A stretch of 64,000 bases of DNA from CAYXPR01 sp964467255 (GTDB lineage Bacteria; Pseudomonadota; Alphaproteobacteria; Rickettsiales; RGZB01): NCBI GenBank assembly GCA_964467255.1, contig CAYXPR010000003.1:94544-158543 (forward strand), read 5' to 3'. The notes beneath the pieces are model-generated. The model saw only the letters and a program-made list of their open reading frames with translations. It did not search any database and was not told where the DNA came from. Numbering within the stretch: position 1 is the first letter of the stretch; every line of letters starts with the position of its first letter. Made by a program: the position numbers and the translations under genes. Positions 43,947-53,327 of this stretch are shown one piece after another.

Positions 43947-44408
43947 TTAAGCCGCTTGCTTTGCCTTCTCTTTTTTGGCGCTCGGCTGACCTGGTTTTGC
44001 CAGTTCGGAAAACAACTCTGTGGCTCGCTTGTTAATAATCTTACCCGTTGCCGCACCGTGTTTTACCACCTTGTCGGCGAGTTCCTTGGAATCACTTAAA
44101 CTGGATTCCACGGATTCCTTTACAAAATCGGCATGACAGGCGATTTTATCTTCCGGCTTTGCCGATGCGTCCGTCATCTCCGTGAAGAATTTTGCCAAGT
44201 GCTCAGCATTTTTCTGCACAATCTTTACCTGCTGACCGGAAAGGTCGTGCAGATGATCCAGGATAGATGCGCTAATATCGGTGAAAGCCCTAGCGTTTAA
44301 CCGCCACACTTCAATATATTTGTCCACCCCCAGGCGGCTTGTAAAAGGAGTCTCCCCCGTCCACGTGGTGAAGAAATTGGAAAACACATTTTTCTTGTTA
44401 TCAGACAT
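43947..44408 (-). CDS. Phasin
   Basis: This 153-residue amphipathic helical protein coats polyhydroxyalkanoate granules. The helical heptads (VDKYIEVWRLNARAFTDISASILDHLHDLSGQQVKIV..., then VKESVESSLSDSKELADKVV) and the Lys/Ala tail are typical. It is first in the operon, 13 bases before phaC. GGAG precedes its ATG. Immediately upstream is a MerR-type promoter. Confidence 0.85.
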   Translation of the reverse strand: MSDNKKNVFSNFFTTWTGETPFTSRLGVDKYIEVWRLNARAFTDISASILDHLHDLSGQQVKIVQKNAEHLAKFFTEMTDASAKPEDKIACHADFVKESVESSLSDSKELADKVVKHGAATGKIINKRATELFSELAKPGQPSAKKEKAKQAA

Positions 44409-44443
44409 GATATTAACTCCATGTTATGTGGTTAAAAACAGTA

Positions 44444-44475
44444 AACCTACACCCTTGACCCAAGTCCAGAGTCAA
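44444..44475 (-). promoter_or_regulatory. MerR-type promoter/operator of the phasin-phaC operon
   Basis: On the minus strand, TTGACT and TAGGTT are separated by exactly 20 bases, the long spacing used by MerR-family activators. The spacer shares CTGGACT with the merR promoter at 56453. Predicted transcription starts about 30 bases before the phasin ATG. Confidence 0.65.
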
Positions 44476-44587
44476 GAGAATTCTTCTGCAAGAGAACGCT
44501 GGTTCACTTGCAAAACCTTTCTCGATCATACGTTGTGCCGCTGCTTACCCCCTAAAATATTTTTAGGCGTGTTCAACTCCTCCGTTA

Positions 44588-44764
44588 TTAATCCGCCGTC
44601 GGTGAGAATGGGCCGATGCAATGTAAATCATCCTCTATTTCCGACCGCAGAGGCGGTTCCTTATGCCTCTCTATCAACCGGACCTGGGGGGTCATTTTGG
44701 AACCTACTGCATTATCGCCATGATAATCCGATGCGTATTGTTTCACCTGAGTGTGTCCGGACAT
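44588..44764 (-). CDS. Possible small protein between an FNR box and phasin
   Basis: A 58-codon open frame starts MSGHTQVKQYASDY, with GAGG seven bases before the ATG. It has no recognised family and is polar and charged (IERHKEPPLRSEIEDD). Support is only the ribosome site and its place about 85 bases downstream of a perfect FNR-type box, reading toward phasin. It may equally be noncoding leader. Confidence 0.3.
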   Translation of the reverse strand: MSGHTQVKQYASDYHGDNAVGSKMTPQVRLIERHKEPPLRSEIEDDLHCIGPFSPTAD

Positions 44765-44842
44765 TGTATGCCTCGTTCGTTGAATTGCTGTTGTTTTGCC
44801 ATAAAACGTTACTATCAATAACCAAGTACATAAGGCTTGGAT

Positions 44843-44856
44843 TTGATAATTATCAA
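44843..44856. promoter_or_regulatory. FNR/FixK-type box
   Basis: TTGATAATTATCAA is the consensus TTGAT-N4-ATCAA, embedded in a 16-bp perfect palindrome. On the minus strand TATTGA lies 32 bases from its centre (44815-44820), the right distance for a class II activated promoter reading toward phasin. Confidence 0.75.
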
Positions 44857-45099
44857 ACGTCTAAGTACGGTACCAAAGCAGGTGTTCGTATACGCTCGAC
44901 CACATCATACCGAAGGTGAGGGCAGTCTAAATCGTGCCCGGCGGCATGGCGCACATAGTCCATGTCATGCCCCCGGTGAATCTCGTTCCCCCACTATTCC
45001 TCTGCGTATATTTGCCTTCGTGTATTTTAGGTGCGTAGGCATCAGCATGAGCAAAGAGAGAAAGACCGGAATGTTGCTCTTTTTCTGCATATGCTCCTT

Positions 45100-47319
45100 C
45101 TATAATTTCACGCGCTTGAGGCGCGAGGCGTTCATGACAACCGACACCGAACTGAGCGCCATCGCTGCGCTGGCGATGACCGGGCTGAGTAAAATGCCAA
45201 AGAACGGGTAAAGGATACCCGCTGCCACTGGCACGCCCAGCGCATTATAGATAAAGGCAAAGAACAGATTTTGCCGGATATTGCGCATGGTAGCATGGCT
45301 TAATCGGCGAGCGCGGACAATGCCAACCAAGTCGCCCTTCACCAGCGTCACGCCCGCGCTTTCCATCGCCACATCTGTTCCTGTTCCCATTGCTATGCCG
45401 ACTTGCGCTTGCGCCAACGCGGGCGCGTCATTTACCCCGTCACCGGCCATTGCCACTTTGCGGCCTTGCGCTTGCAGTTGCCGCACCACCTCGCTTTTGC
45501 GCTCCGGCAGTACCTCGGCTTCGATATCATCAATCGCCAGCTGTCTGGCAACGGCCTGAGCGGTGGCTTTGCTGTCGCCAGTGAGCATGACGATACGCAA
45601 CCCTTCTTCCCGCAATGCTTTTAAGGCTTCCGGCGTAGTGGCCTTGATTGGATCAGCCACGCTAATCACGGCGGCGGGCTTGCCGTCGATGGCGGCGAAC
45701 ATCGCCGTTTGACCTTTGCTGCGCAGCTGTTCGGCGGTTTCCGCCAATGGCGCAGTGTCAATGTTAAGTGAGACAAGCAACGCCTTATTCCCCAGCGCCA
45801 CGCTGCGGCCCTCGATACTACCCTTCACACCCTTGCCGGTGATTGATGCGAAATCCTGCACCGAGGCAAGCGTTAGTCCGCGTTCCTCTGCGCCTTTGAC
45901 GATGGCGGAAGCTAACGGATGCTCGCTGCTTTTCTCCAGGCTTGCGACCAATCGTAATGTTTCATTTTGTTCAAAACCTTTCACCGTGACCACTTCCATC
46001 AGCTTCGGCTTGCCTTCGGTGAGCGTGCCGGTTTTATCGATAATCAGCGTATCGACTTTCTCCATGATCTCTAACGCTTCGGCATTTTTAATCAGCACGC
46101 CCGCATGTGCGCCGCGCCCGGTTCCGGCGATAATCGACATCGGCGTTGCCAGTCCCAATGCGCACGGACAGGCGATGATCAGTACCGCCACCGCGTTGAC
46201 GATGGCATAGGCCAGCTTCGGCTCCGGCCCCCATATTCCCCAAATAATTGCCGTCACAATAGCAATCAACACTACTACTGGCACAAAATAGCCGGAGACG
46301 ATATCGGCCATGCGTTGAATCGGCGCGCGGGTGCGTTGGGCTTTGGCGACCATATCGACGATCTGCGCCAGCATGGTTTCATTACCGACGCGCTCGGCTC
46401 GCATGATAAAGCCGCCCGTGCCGTTGAGCGTCGCGCCCGTCACTTTATCGCCGGGGCTTTTTTCCACCGGCACCGACTCGCCGGTGAGCATGGATTGATC
46501 GACGCTGCTGTGACCTTCCACCACTACGCCATCCACCGGCACTTTCTCGCCGGGGCGCACGCGTAGCAGATCGCCCTTCTGCACTTGCGACAGATGCACA
46601 TCTTCTTCCTTGCCATCAGGCCGGATGATCCGCGCCATTTTAGGCGCAAGATCGAGCAGTGCCCGCATAGCATTACGCGCCTGATTGCGGGCTTTCAGTT
46701 CCAGCACCTGGCCAAGCAGCACCAGTGCGGTGATAACCGCCGCCGCTTCAAAATACACTTCCAATTCCAGCCCGCCCGCCGCTTGCGCGATCTGCGAAGG
46801 GAACAGCGTGAGAATGAGGCTGTAAATATAGGCAACGCCGACGCCGAGCGCGATCAGCGTAAACATATTCAGGCTGCGGTGTTTGATAGAATCCACCGCC
46901 CGCACGAAGAACGGCCAGCCGCCCCATAGCACTACCGGCGTAGCCATCACCATCTGTATCCAGCGCGCAACCGGCGTTTTCATCCATTCATGCGGAAAAT
47001 CGGGAATCAGATGCGCGCCCATCACTGCCACCGCCAGCGGCAGCGATAGCACGGCAGACACCCAGAACCGCCGCGTCATATCGATCAGTTCGGGATCGGG
47101 GCCGGTATCCAGCGACACTGCTTCCGGCTCCAGCGCCATGCCACAGATCGGACAACTTCCCGGCTTCGGCTGACGGATCTGCGGATGCATCGGACAGGTG
47201 TAAATGACTTCCGCGCCAGCCGGAATCTCCTGCTTTGCCGCCGCTTGCTGTGCTTTTTTATGCGGGCAATTATCGCCGTGATGCGAGTGATCTTCATGCG
47301 TTGTGTGGGAGTGTTTCAT
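45100..47319 (-). CDS. copA: Copper-translocating P1B-type ATPase
   Basis: This 739-residue heavy-metal P-type ATPase has a His-rich N-terminus (HSHTTHEDHSHHGDNCPHKK), then the heavy-metal-binding YHS-like motif YTCPMHPQIRQPKPGSCPIC. The CPC metal site is in IACPCALGLATP (about 383-385), the phosphorylation site in DKTGTLTEGKP, and MTGDSKATAQAVA is the ATP-binding block. The C-terminal YNALGVPVAAG and MALSSVSVV match Cu+-ATPases (P1B-1). It exports Cu+ or Ag+ from the cytosol. The ATG at 47319 is preceded by AAGGA and is two bases from the DUF2933 stop; it ends the cus run. Confidence 0.93.
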   Translation of the reverse strand: MKHSHTTHEDHSHHGDNCPHKKAQQAAAKQEIPAGAEVIYTCPMHPQIRQPKPGSCPICGMALEPEAVSLDTGPDPELIDMTRRFWVSAVLSLPLAVAVMGAHLIPDFPHEWMKTPVARWIQMVMATPVVLWGGWPFFVRAVDSIKHRSLNMFTLIALGVGVAYIYSLILTLFPSQIAQAAGGLELEVYFEAAAVITALVLLGQVLELKARNQARNAMRALLDLAPKMARIIRPDGKEEDVHLSQVQKGDLLRVRPGEKVPVDGVVVEGHSSVDQSMLTGESVPVEKSPGDKVTGATLNGTGGFIMRAERVGNETMLAQIVDMVAKAQRTRAPIQRMADIVSGYFVPVVVLIAIVTAIIWGIWGPEPKLAYAIVNAVAVLIIACPCALGLATPMSIIAGTGRGAHAGVLIKNAEALEIMEKVDTLIIDKTGTLTEGKPKLMEVVTVKGFEQNETLRLVASLEKSSEHPLASAIVKGAEERGLTLASVQDFASITGKGVKGSIEGRSVALGNKALLVSLNIDTAPLAETAEQLRSKGQTAMFAAIDGKPAAVISVADPIKATTPEALKALREEGLRIVMLTGDSKATAQAVARQLAIDDIEAEVLPERKSEVVRQLQAQGRKVAMAGDGVNDAPALAQAQVGIAMGTGTDVAMESAGVTLVKGDLVGIVRARRLSHATMRNIRQNLFFAFIYNALGVPVAAGILYPFFGILLSPVIASAAMALSSVSVVMNASRLKRVKL

Positions 47320-47320
47320 G

Positions 47321-47542
47321 CTATTCCTTGTCTCCGTCATGCGTATGGCCATGATGCCCATGCCCTTTATGCATGAACAGGTGCATCAACGGGCAGAGCA
47401 GGATGACCAGAAACGGCAGCGCGCCCAGCACGTGCTGCTGGTGGACGATTATGAGGTACAGGCCCAGCGCCGCCAGCGCGATCAGCACGGCAATTCCCTT
47501 GGGGCTTTTCCACCACGGGCAGGATGATTTCATGTCGGTCAT
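47321..47542 (-). CDS. DUF2933 small His-rich membrane protein
   Basis: This 73-residue protein starts MTDMKSSCPWWKSPKG, has two hydrophobic segments (about 17-36 and 41-58), and ends in a His-rich tail (HKGHGHHGHTHDG). DUF2933 proteins are regularly found between copper pump genes and probably handle metal at the inner membrane. A GAGGAG site precedes the ATG at 47542, which overlaps the P2A ATPase stop by four bases. The His tail matches copA's His-rich N-terminus. Confidence 0.8.
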   Translation of the reverse strand: MTDMKSSCPWWKSPKGIAVLIALAALGLYLIIVHQQHVLGALPFLVILLCPLMHLFMHKGHGHHGHTHDGDKE

Positions 47543-50190
47543 GCGTGTTTCTCCTCGTTTGTTCCGTGAGTTTTTTGCTTTATCCATTTTCTGATTTCTA
47601 TGGCAATTACGGGAACAAGCGTCAGTAAACCCATTACGATGCATTCATACCAACTGACGGACGTTACCTTGAAAATATCCTGGAATAGCTCCGTGTGATG
47701 AAGGGTGAGTTGAAAGGATATGGGAATAGCCACCGCCACCAAATGGTACATATTGGAGGTAAAACCCATTTGAAAAATGGTCTTCACATCGCTTCTACAG
47801 GCGAACGACCTGAACAGCTCCGTGAATACCAAGAAGGAAAACACATTCGTTCTTGCCGTAATCTCATCGGCGATTTGCAGGCTGTAGCTATAAACAGCAA
47901 GCGCCATGAGGGATGTGATACCGCCAATGAATGCCATTTCCTTATAGAAGTCCTTGTCAAAGAAAGTGCCGGGCGATGGCCGTTTCGTAGTCGCCAGAGA
48001 ATCTTTTGGTACAGGCTCAGCGGCCAGCGCCAGCGCGGGAATCCCATCCGTCACTAGATTAATCCACAGCAGGTGGATGGGAGCCAGCGGCGCGGGCATT
48101 CCGGCAATAGCGGCGCCCAGCATCACCAGAATTTCGCTAAAGTTCCCGGACAGGAGATATTGGATGGTCCGGCGAATATTACCGTAGATCGCTCTTCCTT
48201 CCTCGACGGCGGAAACGATGGTGGCGAAGTTGTCGTCCGTCAGAATCATGGATGAAGCCTGCCTGGCCACTTCGGTTCCGCCTTTACCCATCGCGATGCC
48301 GATGGATGCTTCTTTAAGCGCTGGCGCATCGTTGACACCGTCGCCAGTCATGGCGACTACATTGCCCCGCTCTTTCCAGGCCCGAACGATTTTGACCTTA
48401 TGTTCCGGCGATACTCTGGCGTAAACCGCCACCTTCTCGACCCGTTCTGATAATTCCTCAGGCGACATTTTTTCCAGTTCACCCCCCGTCAATACCTGGT
48501 CGAATTTTCCGTCTTCGACGATTCCCAGCTCGCGGGCGATGGCTTTCGCTGTCACCGGATGGTCGCCAGTAATCATGACGACTTTTATGCCTGCGGCCTT
48601 GCAGGCCATGATGGCCGGGATACTCTCTTGCCGCGGCGGATCGGCGATGGCGACCAAACCGAGGAAGGTGAGATCGTTTTCCACGGAAGAAAAATCTTCA
48701 TAAGCGCTGGTATCAAAATCCGTCCCGGATACGGGGAGAATCTTCTGCGCGAGCACCAGCAGTCTTCTTCCTTTAGAAGATAAATCATTTATGGCCTTTT
48801 CAATTTTATCCCTGTCGCCGCCGCTTAACTGGCAGAGCGGCAGCACCGATTCAGGAGCTCCTTTACAATGGAGGATCGTTTGGTTACCGGCACGCACGGC
48901 AACGCTCATCCGCTTTCGGTTGCTATCGAAGCTCCACTCGGCAAGCCGTGGATATTCAGTGTTGAGCGCCCTGGCGGTTAAATGATGGTCTTTAGCAAGA
49001 TACAGAAGGGCAACTTCGGTAGGGTCTCCAGTCGCCACGCCTTCGTCGTTAAGGGCGGCATTGGAGCATAATACGCCGCTGGCGGCCAGGGCCTGAATCT
49101 CTGCGGAAATATTGCCGTCCGAAGCTGTCTCCTTTACTATTCCCCGAGACAGGACAAACATTTCGCGTACGCGCATTTTTCCGGTCGTCAATGTCCCAGT
49201 TTTGTCCGTGCAGATGACGTTGGTAGAACCCAGCGTTTCAACCGCAGGCAAATGCCGGACGATGGCGTTTCTTTTGGTCATGCGCCGGACGGCCAAAGCC
49301 AGAGCCAAGGTGACAACGGTGGGCAGCCCTTCCGGGATAGCGGCGACGGCAAGGCTGATGGCGGTCATCAGCACATCGAGCCATTTTTCTCCGTGAAAGA
49401 AACCCAGCGCGGCAACAATAAGAATGACAATGCCACAAAAGATAAGCAGCTTATTGCTGACCTGCCCAAGCTTCTCCTGAAGCGGCGTTTGGGACATACC
49501 GGCTGTTTCCAGCAGCCGGGCAATATGGCCTATTTCGGTATTCATCCCAGTCGCCGTCACCACCGCCCGCGCCGTTCCTGTGGCTACGGCGGTGCTGGCA
49601 AACAGCATGTTCCGCCGCTCGGCAAGAATGGCGCTGCCGGAAACGGGGGCGGCATCTTTATTTACCGGAAGCGATTCCCCGGTCAGGATGGCTTCGTCCG
49701 CCGAAAGCTGGCTGGCGTGAATAATCCTGCAATCCGCGGGCACATAGTCACCCGCCTCCAGGATGAGGATGTCGCCGCAGCATATTTCCGACGCTTCAAG
49801 TTCCAGAATATTGCCGCCCCGTAAAACCCTGGCCTTGGGAGCGGAAAGCTTTTTCAATGCCTCGACGGCGGCTTCGGCCTTTGCTTCCTGAACGTAGCCG
49901 ATGATGGCGTTGATAATGACAATCGTCGCAATGGCAATGGCATCCGTGGTCTCGCCGAGCAGGCCGGAAATGATCGTTGCCACGAGGAGTATGATGACGA
50001 CCGGGCTTTTAAGCTGCGACAGGAACCTGCGAAGCGGAGTTATTTTCGCTTCGGCTTTCAAAATGTTCTGGCCATGCTGTTGAAGGCGGCTGGCGGCTTC
50101 TTCCGGCGACAAACCCGTATCGGGCTTGACGCTCGCTGCCGCCAAGACGTCCTCGATGGAATTTTGCCAGGGAGTGCTGGAGGTTATCAT
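47539..50190 (-). CDS. P2A-type cation-transporting ATPase
   Basis: This 883-residue P-type ATPase has the Ca2+-ATPase/Na+,K+ layout: an N-terminal cation_ATPase_N domain (EDVLAAASVKPDTGLSPEEAASRL), TGES actuator motif, PEGLP in TM4 near 284, phosphorylation site DKTGTLTTGKM near 327, TGDGVNDAPALK hinge and a six-helix C-terminal module. Its cation cannot be read from sequence; relatives (PacL-like) move Ca2+ or Mn2+, and here it lies inside a copper cluster. The start overlaps the cusA stop by four bases. Confidence 0.88.
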   Translation of the reverse strand: MITSSTPWQNSIEDVLAAASVKPDTGLSPEEAASRLQQHGQNILKAEAKITPLRRFLSQLKSPVVIILLVATIISGLLGETTDAIAIATIVIINAIIGYVQEAKAEAAVEALKKLSAPKARVLRGGNILELEASEICCGDILILEAGDYVPADCRIIHASQLSADEAILTGESLPVNKDAAPVSGSAILAERRNMLFASTAVATGTARAVVTATGMNTEIGHIARLLETAGMSQTPLQEKLGQVSNKLLIFCGIVILIVAALGFFHGEKWLDVLMTAISLAVAAIPEGLPTVVTLALALAVRRMTKRNAIVRHLPAVETLGSTNVICTDKTGTLTTGKMRVREMFVLSRGIVKETASDGNISAEIQALAASGVLCSNAALNDEGVATGDPTEVALLYLAKDHHLTARALNTEYPRLAEWSFDSNRKRMSVAVRAGNQTILHCKGAPESVLPLCQLSGGDRDKIEKAINDLSSKGRRLLVLAQKILPVSGTDFDTSAYEDFSSVENDLTFLGLVAIADPPRQESIPAIMACKAAGIKVVMITGDHPVTAKAIARELGIVEDGKFDQVLTGGELEKMSPEELSERVEKVAVYARVSPEHKVKIVRAWKERGNVVAMTGDGVNDAPALKEASIGIAMGKGGTEVARQASSMILTDDNFATIVSAVEEGRAIYGNIRRTIQYLLSGNFSEILVMLGAAIAGMPAPLAPIHLLWINLVTDGIPALALAAEPVPKDSLATTKRPSPGTFFDKDFYKEMAFIGGITSLMALAVYSYSLQIADEITARTNVFSFLVFTELFRSFACRSDVKTIFQMGFTSNMYHLVAVAIPISFQLTLHHTELFQDIFKVTSVSWYECIVMGLLTLVPVIAIEIRKWIKQKTHGTNEEKHA

Positions 50191-53100
50191 TTTGCTATCC
50201 TTTTTAAAGTGATGCGTTCTTCGCGCATTTTATAAATGACCGGAATGACAATCAGTGTCAGCAGCATCAGCGAGACAAGGCCGCCAAACATGGGCGAGGC
50301 CAACCTTTTCATCACATCCGCGCCAAGACCCGTGGCCATCATGACGGGCATCAGGCCGAAGATATTCATGCTGACAGCCATGAGGACCGGTCTCAAGCTC
50401 TTTTGCGCGCCCTCAAGCGTCGCAGCAAGGGCGTCACCGGAATCGTTCAACTGATTCTCCCGCGCTCGTTTTTTCCATGCTTGATCGAGAAAAACGATCA
50501 TGATCGCGGTCGTCTCGACGGCAACGCCGATCAGGGCGATGCCTCCCGCCCAGACCGCAACGCTGGTGTTATAGCCCAGCGCCCACATCAGCAGAATACC
50601 GCCGATAAGAGAAAGCGGAACCGACACCATGATGATAATGGTCTTGGCGACCGACTTGTTGCTGAAATAGAGAAATCCGAAAATCAGCGCCAGCGTCAGC
50701 GGCAGGACAATTTTCATGCGCTCCTGCATACGCTCCAGATATTCGTACTGTCCTGTCCAGGTAATGAAATATCCGGGAGGCAGGGTGATATCCCGCTTCA
50801 CCGCTTCTTTCGCGTCATCCACGTATCCGCCCGGGTCGCGGTCTTTCAGGTCGATATAGACATAGCCCGCCAGCGAACCGTTTTCGTTAAGCACCATCGG
50901 CGGGCCGCCCCGCATCACCAGCTTGCCCAGTTGGCCAAGCGGCACCTGCCCGCCCGTAGGCGTCGCCACCAGAATGCGGCTCAGCTTGTCCGTGTCATCC
51001 CTGAGTTCCCTCGGGTAACGCACGCTTATCGTATAGCGTTCGCGACCCTCGACGGTCTGGGAGATTTCCATGCCGCCGATCGCTGTTTCGATCACCATCT
51101 GGGCATCGCCGACATTGAGGCCGTAGCGCTGCAGGGCGGTGCGGTCAGGCTCGAAATCAAGGTAATAGCCGCCGACGATTCGTTCCGCATAGACGCTGCG
51201 GGTGCCGCGCACCGTGTTCAATGTCCGCTCCAGCTGCTGGCCGATTTCTTCGATAACTTTGAGATCGCTGCCAAATATTTTAATGCCGACGGGGGTTCGG
51301 ATGCCCGTCGAGAGCATGTCGATCCTGCCGCGGACGGGCTTTGTCCATGCGCGGTTCAGGCCGGGCACGGCGACCGCCTCGTCGAGCCCCGCGATCAATT
51401 CGTCATCGCTTAAGCCTTCCCGCCACTGCTCGCGCGGCTTTAAGCGTATGGTATATTCAAACATCGAAAGCGGCGCGGCGTCGGTCGGGGTCTCGAATCT
51501 TCCGGCCTTGCCGAACACGGTCTCCACTTCCGGGAAAGCCTTGATGGCTGCGCTTTGCCTCGTTAAGAGATCCGAGGCGGCGGTAACGGAAATGCCGGGA
51601 ACCGTCACCGGCATGTATAACAGGTCACCCTCCCATAGCGGCGGCATGAATTCCGATCCAAGACGGGAAAAAGCCACGCCGGAGAGAATGACAAGCGCCG
51701 CCATGCACGCCAGAACAATTCCCGTCTTTTGCAGGCACCACTCAAGAATTGGGCGGTAGCTATTTTGCAGCCAGCGGTTGACCGGATTTTCCCTCTCGCT
51801 CCTGATTCTGCCTTTGACGAAATAGGCGATGAGCGGCGGCGTCACCGTGATCGTCACCAGCGCCGCCGCGATCATGGCGAAGGTCTTGGTATAGGCGAGC
51901 GGATGGAATAGCTTTCCCTCCTGCGCCTGAAGCGCGAAAATGGGAAGGAAGGACACGGCGATAATCAGCAGCGCGCTGAATATGGAGGGGCCAAGCTCCT
52001 GACAGGCTTCCACCGTCAATTCCTGGGAAGACCGCGCGCCTTTTCCCTCCGCGATTTTTTTATGCGTGTTTTCAATAAAGACGATAATGCCGTCGACAAT
52101 ATCGCCAACGGCCAGGATAATCCCGCCCATCGACATGATGTTGAGGCTGATTCCCATGTAGTACATGGGGATCATTGAAATAAGCACCGAAAGCGGCAGC
52201 GTAATCACCACCACCAGCACGCTTCGTATATGGAGCAGAAAAACGAGGATAACGGCGCATACGAGCACGATTTCCTCGAGAATCGCATTTCGCAATGTCG
52301 AGACGGCTTCCTCGATCAAGGACGACCGGTCGTAGACGATCTTAAGCTCAAGGCCCGGCGGGAACGCGCCTTTCACTTCCTCGATTTTGTCCTTCACAGC
52401 ATCAATGACGCGGGAAACATCCTCGCCTTGCCGCATCACGACCAGACCGCCAACCGTATCACCCTGACCGTTAAAATCGGAAATGCCGCGCCGGATATTG
52501 GGCCCGAGCTTCACCGTGCCGACATCGGCCACGCGCACGGGCGTATTTCCGGGCCCGATGCCGATGGAAATATTCTCGAGTTCCCTGGGGTCTTTGATAT
52601 AGCCCAGCCCGCGCACATAATATTCCCGCTCGGAAACTTCCAGCGTCCTGCCGCCGACATCCTTGTTGCTTTCGCGGATGGCGCTGATGACATTCTGGAT
52701 TGGAATCTTAAGAGCGGCCAATTTGTTGGGATCAACCTCGACCTGATATTGTTTTTCAAACCCGCCGACGCTGGTGACTTCGGCGACGCCAGGAACGGAG
52801 GTCAGCCAATATTTCAAATACCAGTCCTGAAAGGTTTTGATTTCAGAAAGATTGTATTTTCCCGCCGGGTCAACTAGGGCGTATTGGAACACCCAGCCGA
52901 CGCCCGTGGCATCCGGCCCGATGGAAGGCGTCGCGCCCTGCGGCAACTGTCCTGAAAGCTTCGACAGGTATTCTATTACCCGCGACCGCGCCCAGTATAT
53001 GTCCGTTCCGTCTTCGAAAATGACATAGACAAAGGACATGCCGAACATGGAGAAACCGCGCACCACGGATACTTTCGGCGCCGCCAGCATGGCCGTGATG

Positions 53101-53327
53101 AGCGGGTAGCTGATCTGATCCTCAATCAGGTCGGGGCTTCTGCCCATCCACTCCGTGAAAATGATGACCTGGGTTTCGGATAGATCGGGAATGGCGTCGA
53201 CCTGGATATTTTTCAGGCAATACATTCCCCATAACCCCAGGAACGCGGCGAATATCAAGGTAAACCGGGTGTTCGTTACGCACCATGCGATGGTTTTCCC
53301 GATTATATTTTGCTTACTTTTTTCCAT
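50187..53327 (-). CDS. cusA: CusA-type heavy-metal efflux RND pump
   Basis: This 1046-residue inner-membrane proton/metal antiporter of the HME-RND group is complete. NIQVDAIPDLSETQVIIFTEW is the family start, DIVDGIIVFIENTHKK near 411 carries the TM4 proton-relay Asp, and EGDLLYMPVTVPGISV and ARSRVIEYLSKL match CusA more than CzcA. It pumps Cu+ or Ag+ from periplasm or cytosol through CusB and CusC. It overlaps cusB by 14 bases. Confidence 0.93.
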   Translation of the reverse strand: MEKSKQNIIGKTIAWCVTNTRFTLIFAAFLGLWGMYCLKNIQVDAIPDLSETQVIIFTEWMGRSPDLIEDQISYPLITAMLAAPKVSVVRGFSMFGMSFVYVIFEDGTDIYWARSRVIEYLSKLSGQLPQGATPSIGPDATGVGWVFQYALVDPAGKYNLSEIKTFQDWYLKYWLTSVPGVAEVTSVGGFEKQYQVEVDPNKLAALKIPIQNVISAIRESNKDVGGRTLEVSEREYYVRGLGYIKDPRELENISIGIGPGNTPVRVADVGTVKLGPNIRRGISDFNGQGDTVGGLVVMRQGEDVSRVIDAVKDKIEEVKGAFPPGLELKIVYDRSSLIEEAVSTLRNAILEEIVLVCAVILVFLLHIRSVLVVVITLPLSVLISMIPMYYMGISLNIMSMGGIILAVGDIVDGIIVFIENTHKKIAEGKGARSSQELTVEACQELGPSIFSALLIIAVSFLPIFALQAQEGKLFHPLAYTKTFAMIAAALVTITVTPPLIAYFVKGRIRSERENPVNRWLQNSYRPILEWCLQKTGIVLACMAALVILSGVAFSRLGSEFMPPLWEGDLLYMPVTVPGISVTAASDLLTRQSAAIKAFPEVETVFGKAGRFETPTDAAPLSMFEYTIRLKPREQWREGLSDDELIAGLDEAVAVPGLNRAWTKPVRGRIDMLSTGIRTPVGIKIFGSDLKVIEEIGQQLERTLNTVRGTRSVYAERIVGGYYLDFEPDRTALQRYGLNVGDAQMVIETAIGGMEISQTVEGRERYTISVRYPRELRDDTDKLSRILVATPTGGQVPLGQLGKLVMRGGPPMVLNENGSLAGYVYIDLKDRDPGGYVDDAKEAVKRDITLPPGYFITWTGQYEYLERMQERMKIVLPLTLALIFGFLYFSNKSVAKTIIIMVSVPLSLIGGILLMWALGYNTSVAVWAGGIALIGVAVETTAIMIVFLDQAWKKRARENQLNDSGDALAATLEGAQKSLRPVLMAVSMNIFGLMPVMMATGLGADVMKRLASPMFGGLVSLMLLTLIVIPVIYKMREERITLKRIAK

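Larger units (their letters stand above)
44476..45099. other. Long region between phasin and copA
   Basis: About 620 bases lie upstream of the phasin promoter. I can support only a perfect FNR-type box and one weak small open frame here (listed separately). Longer open frames on the plus strand lack ribosome sites and run into the phasin or copA genes antisense. The remainder shows no RNA gene or repeat that I can see. Confidence 0.5.

Noticed and set aside
44281..44919. 212-codon plus-strand frame across the phasin start
   Set aside because: It runs antisense through the phasin N-terminus and the promoter sites, and has no ribosome site or recognisable motif.
44837..45211. 124-codon plus-strand frame overlapping the copA 3' end
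   Set aside because: The second half is antisense to copA, the first half spans the FNR box, and no ribosome site or domain is seen.
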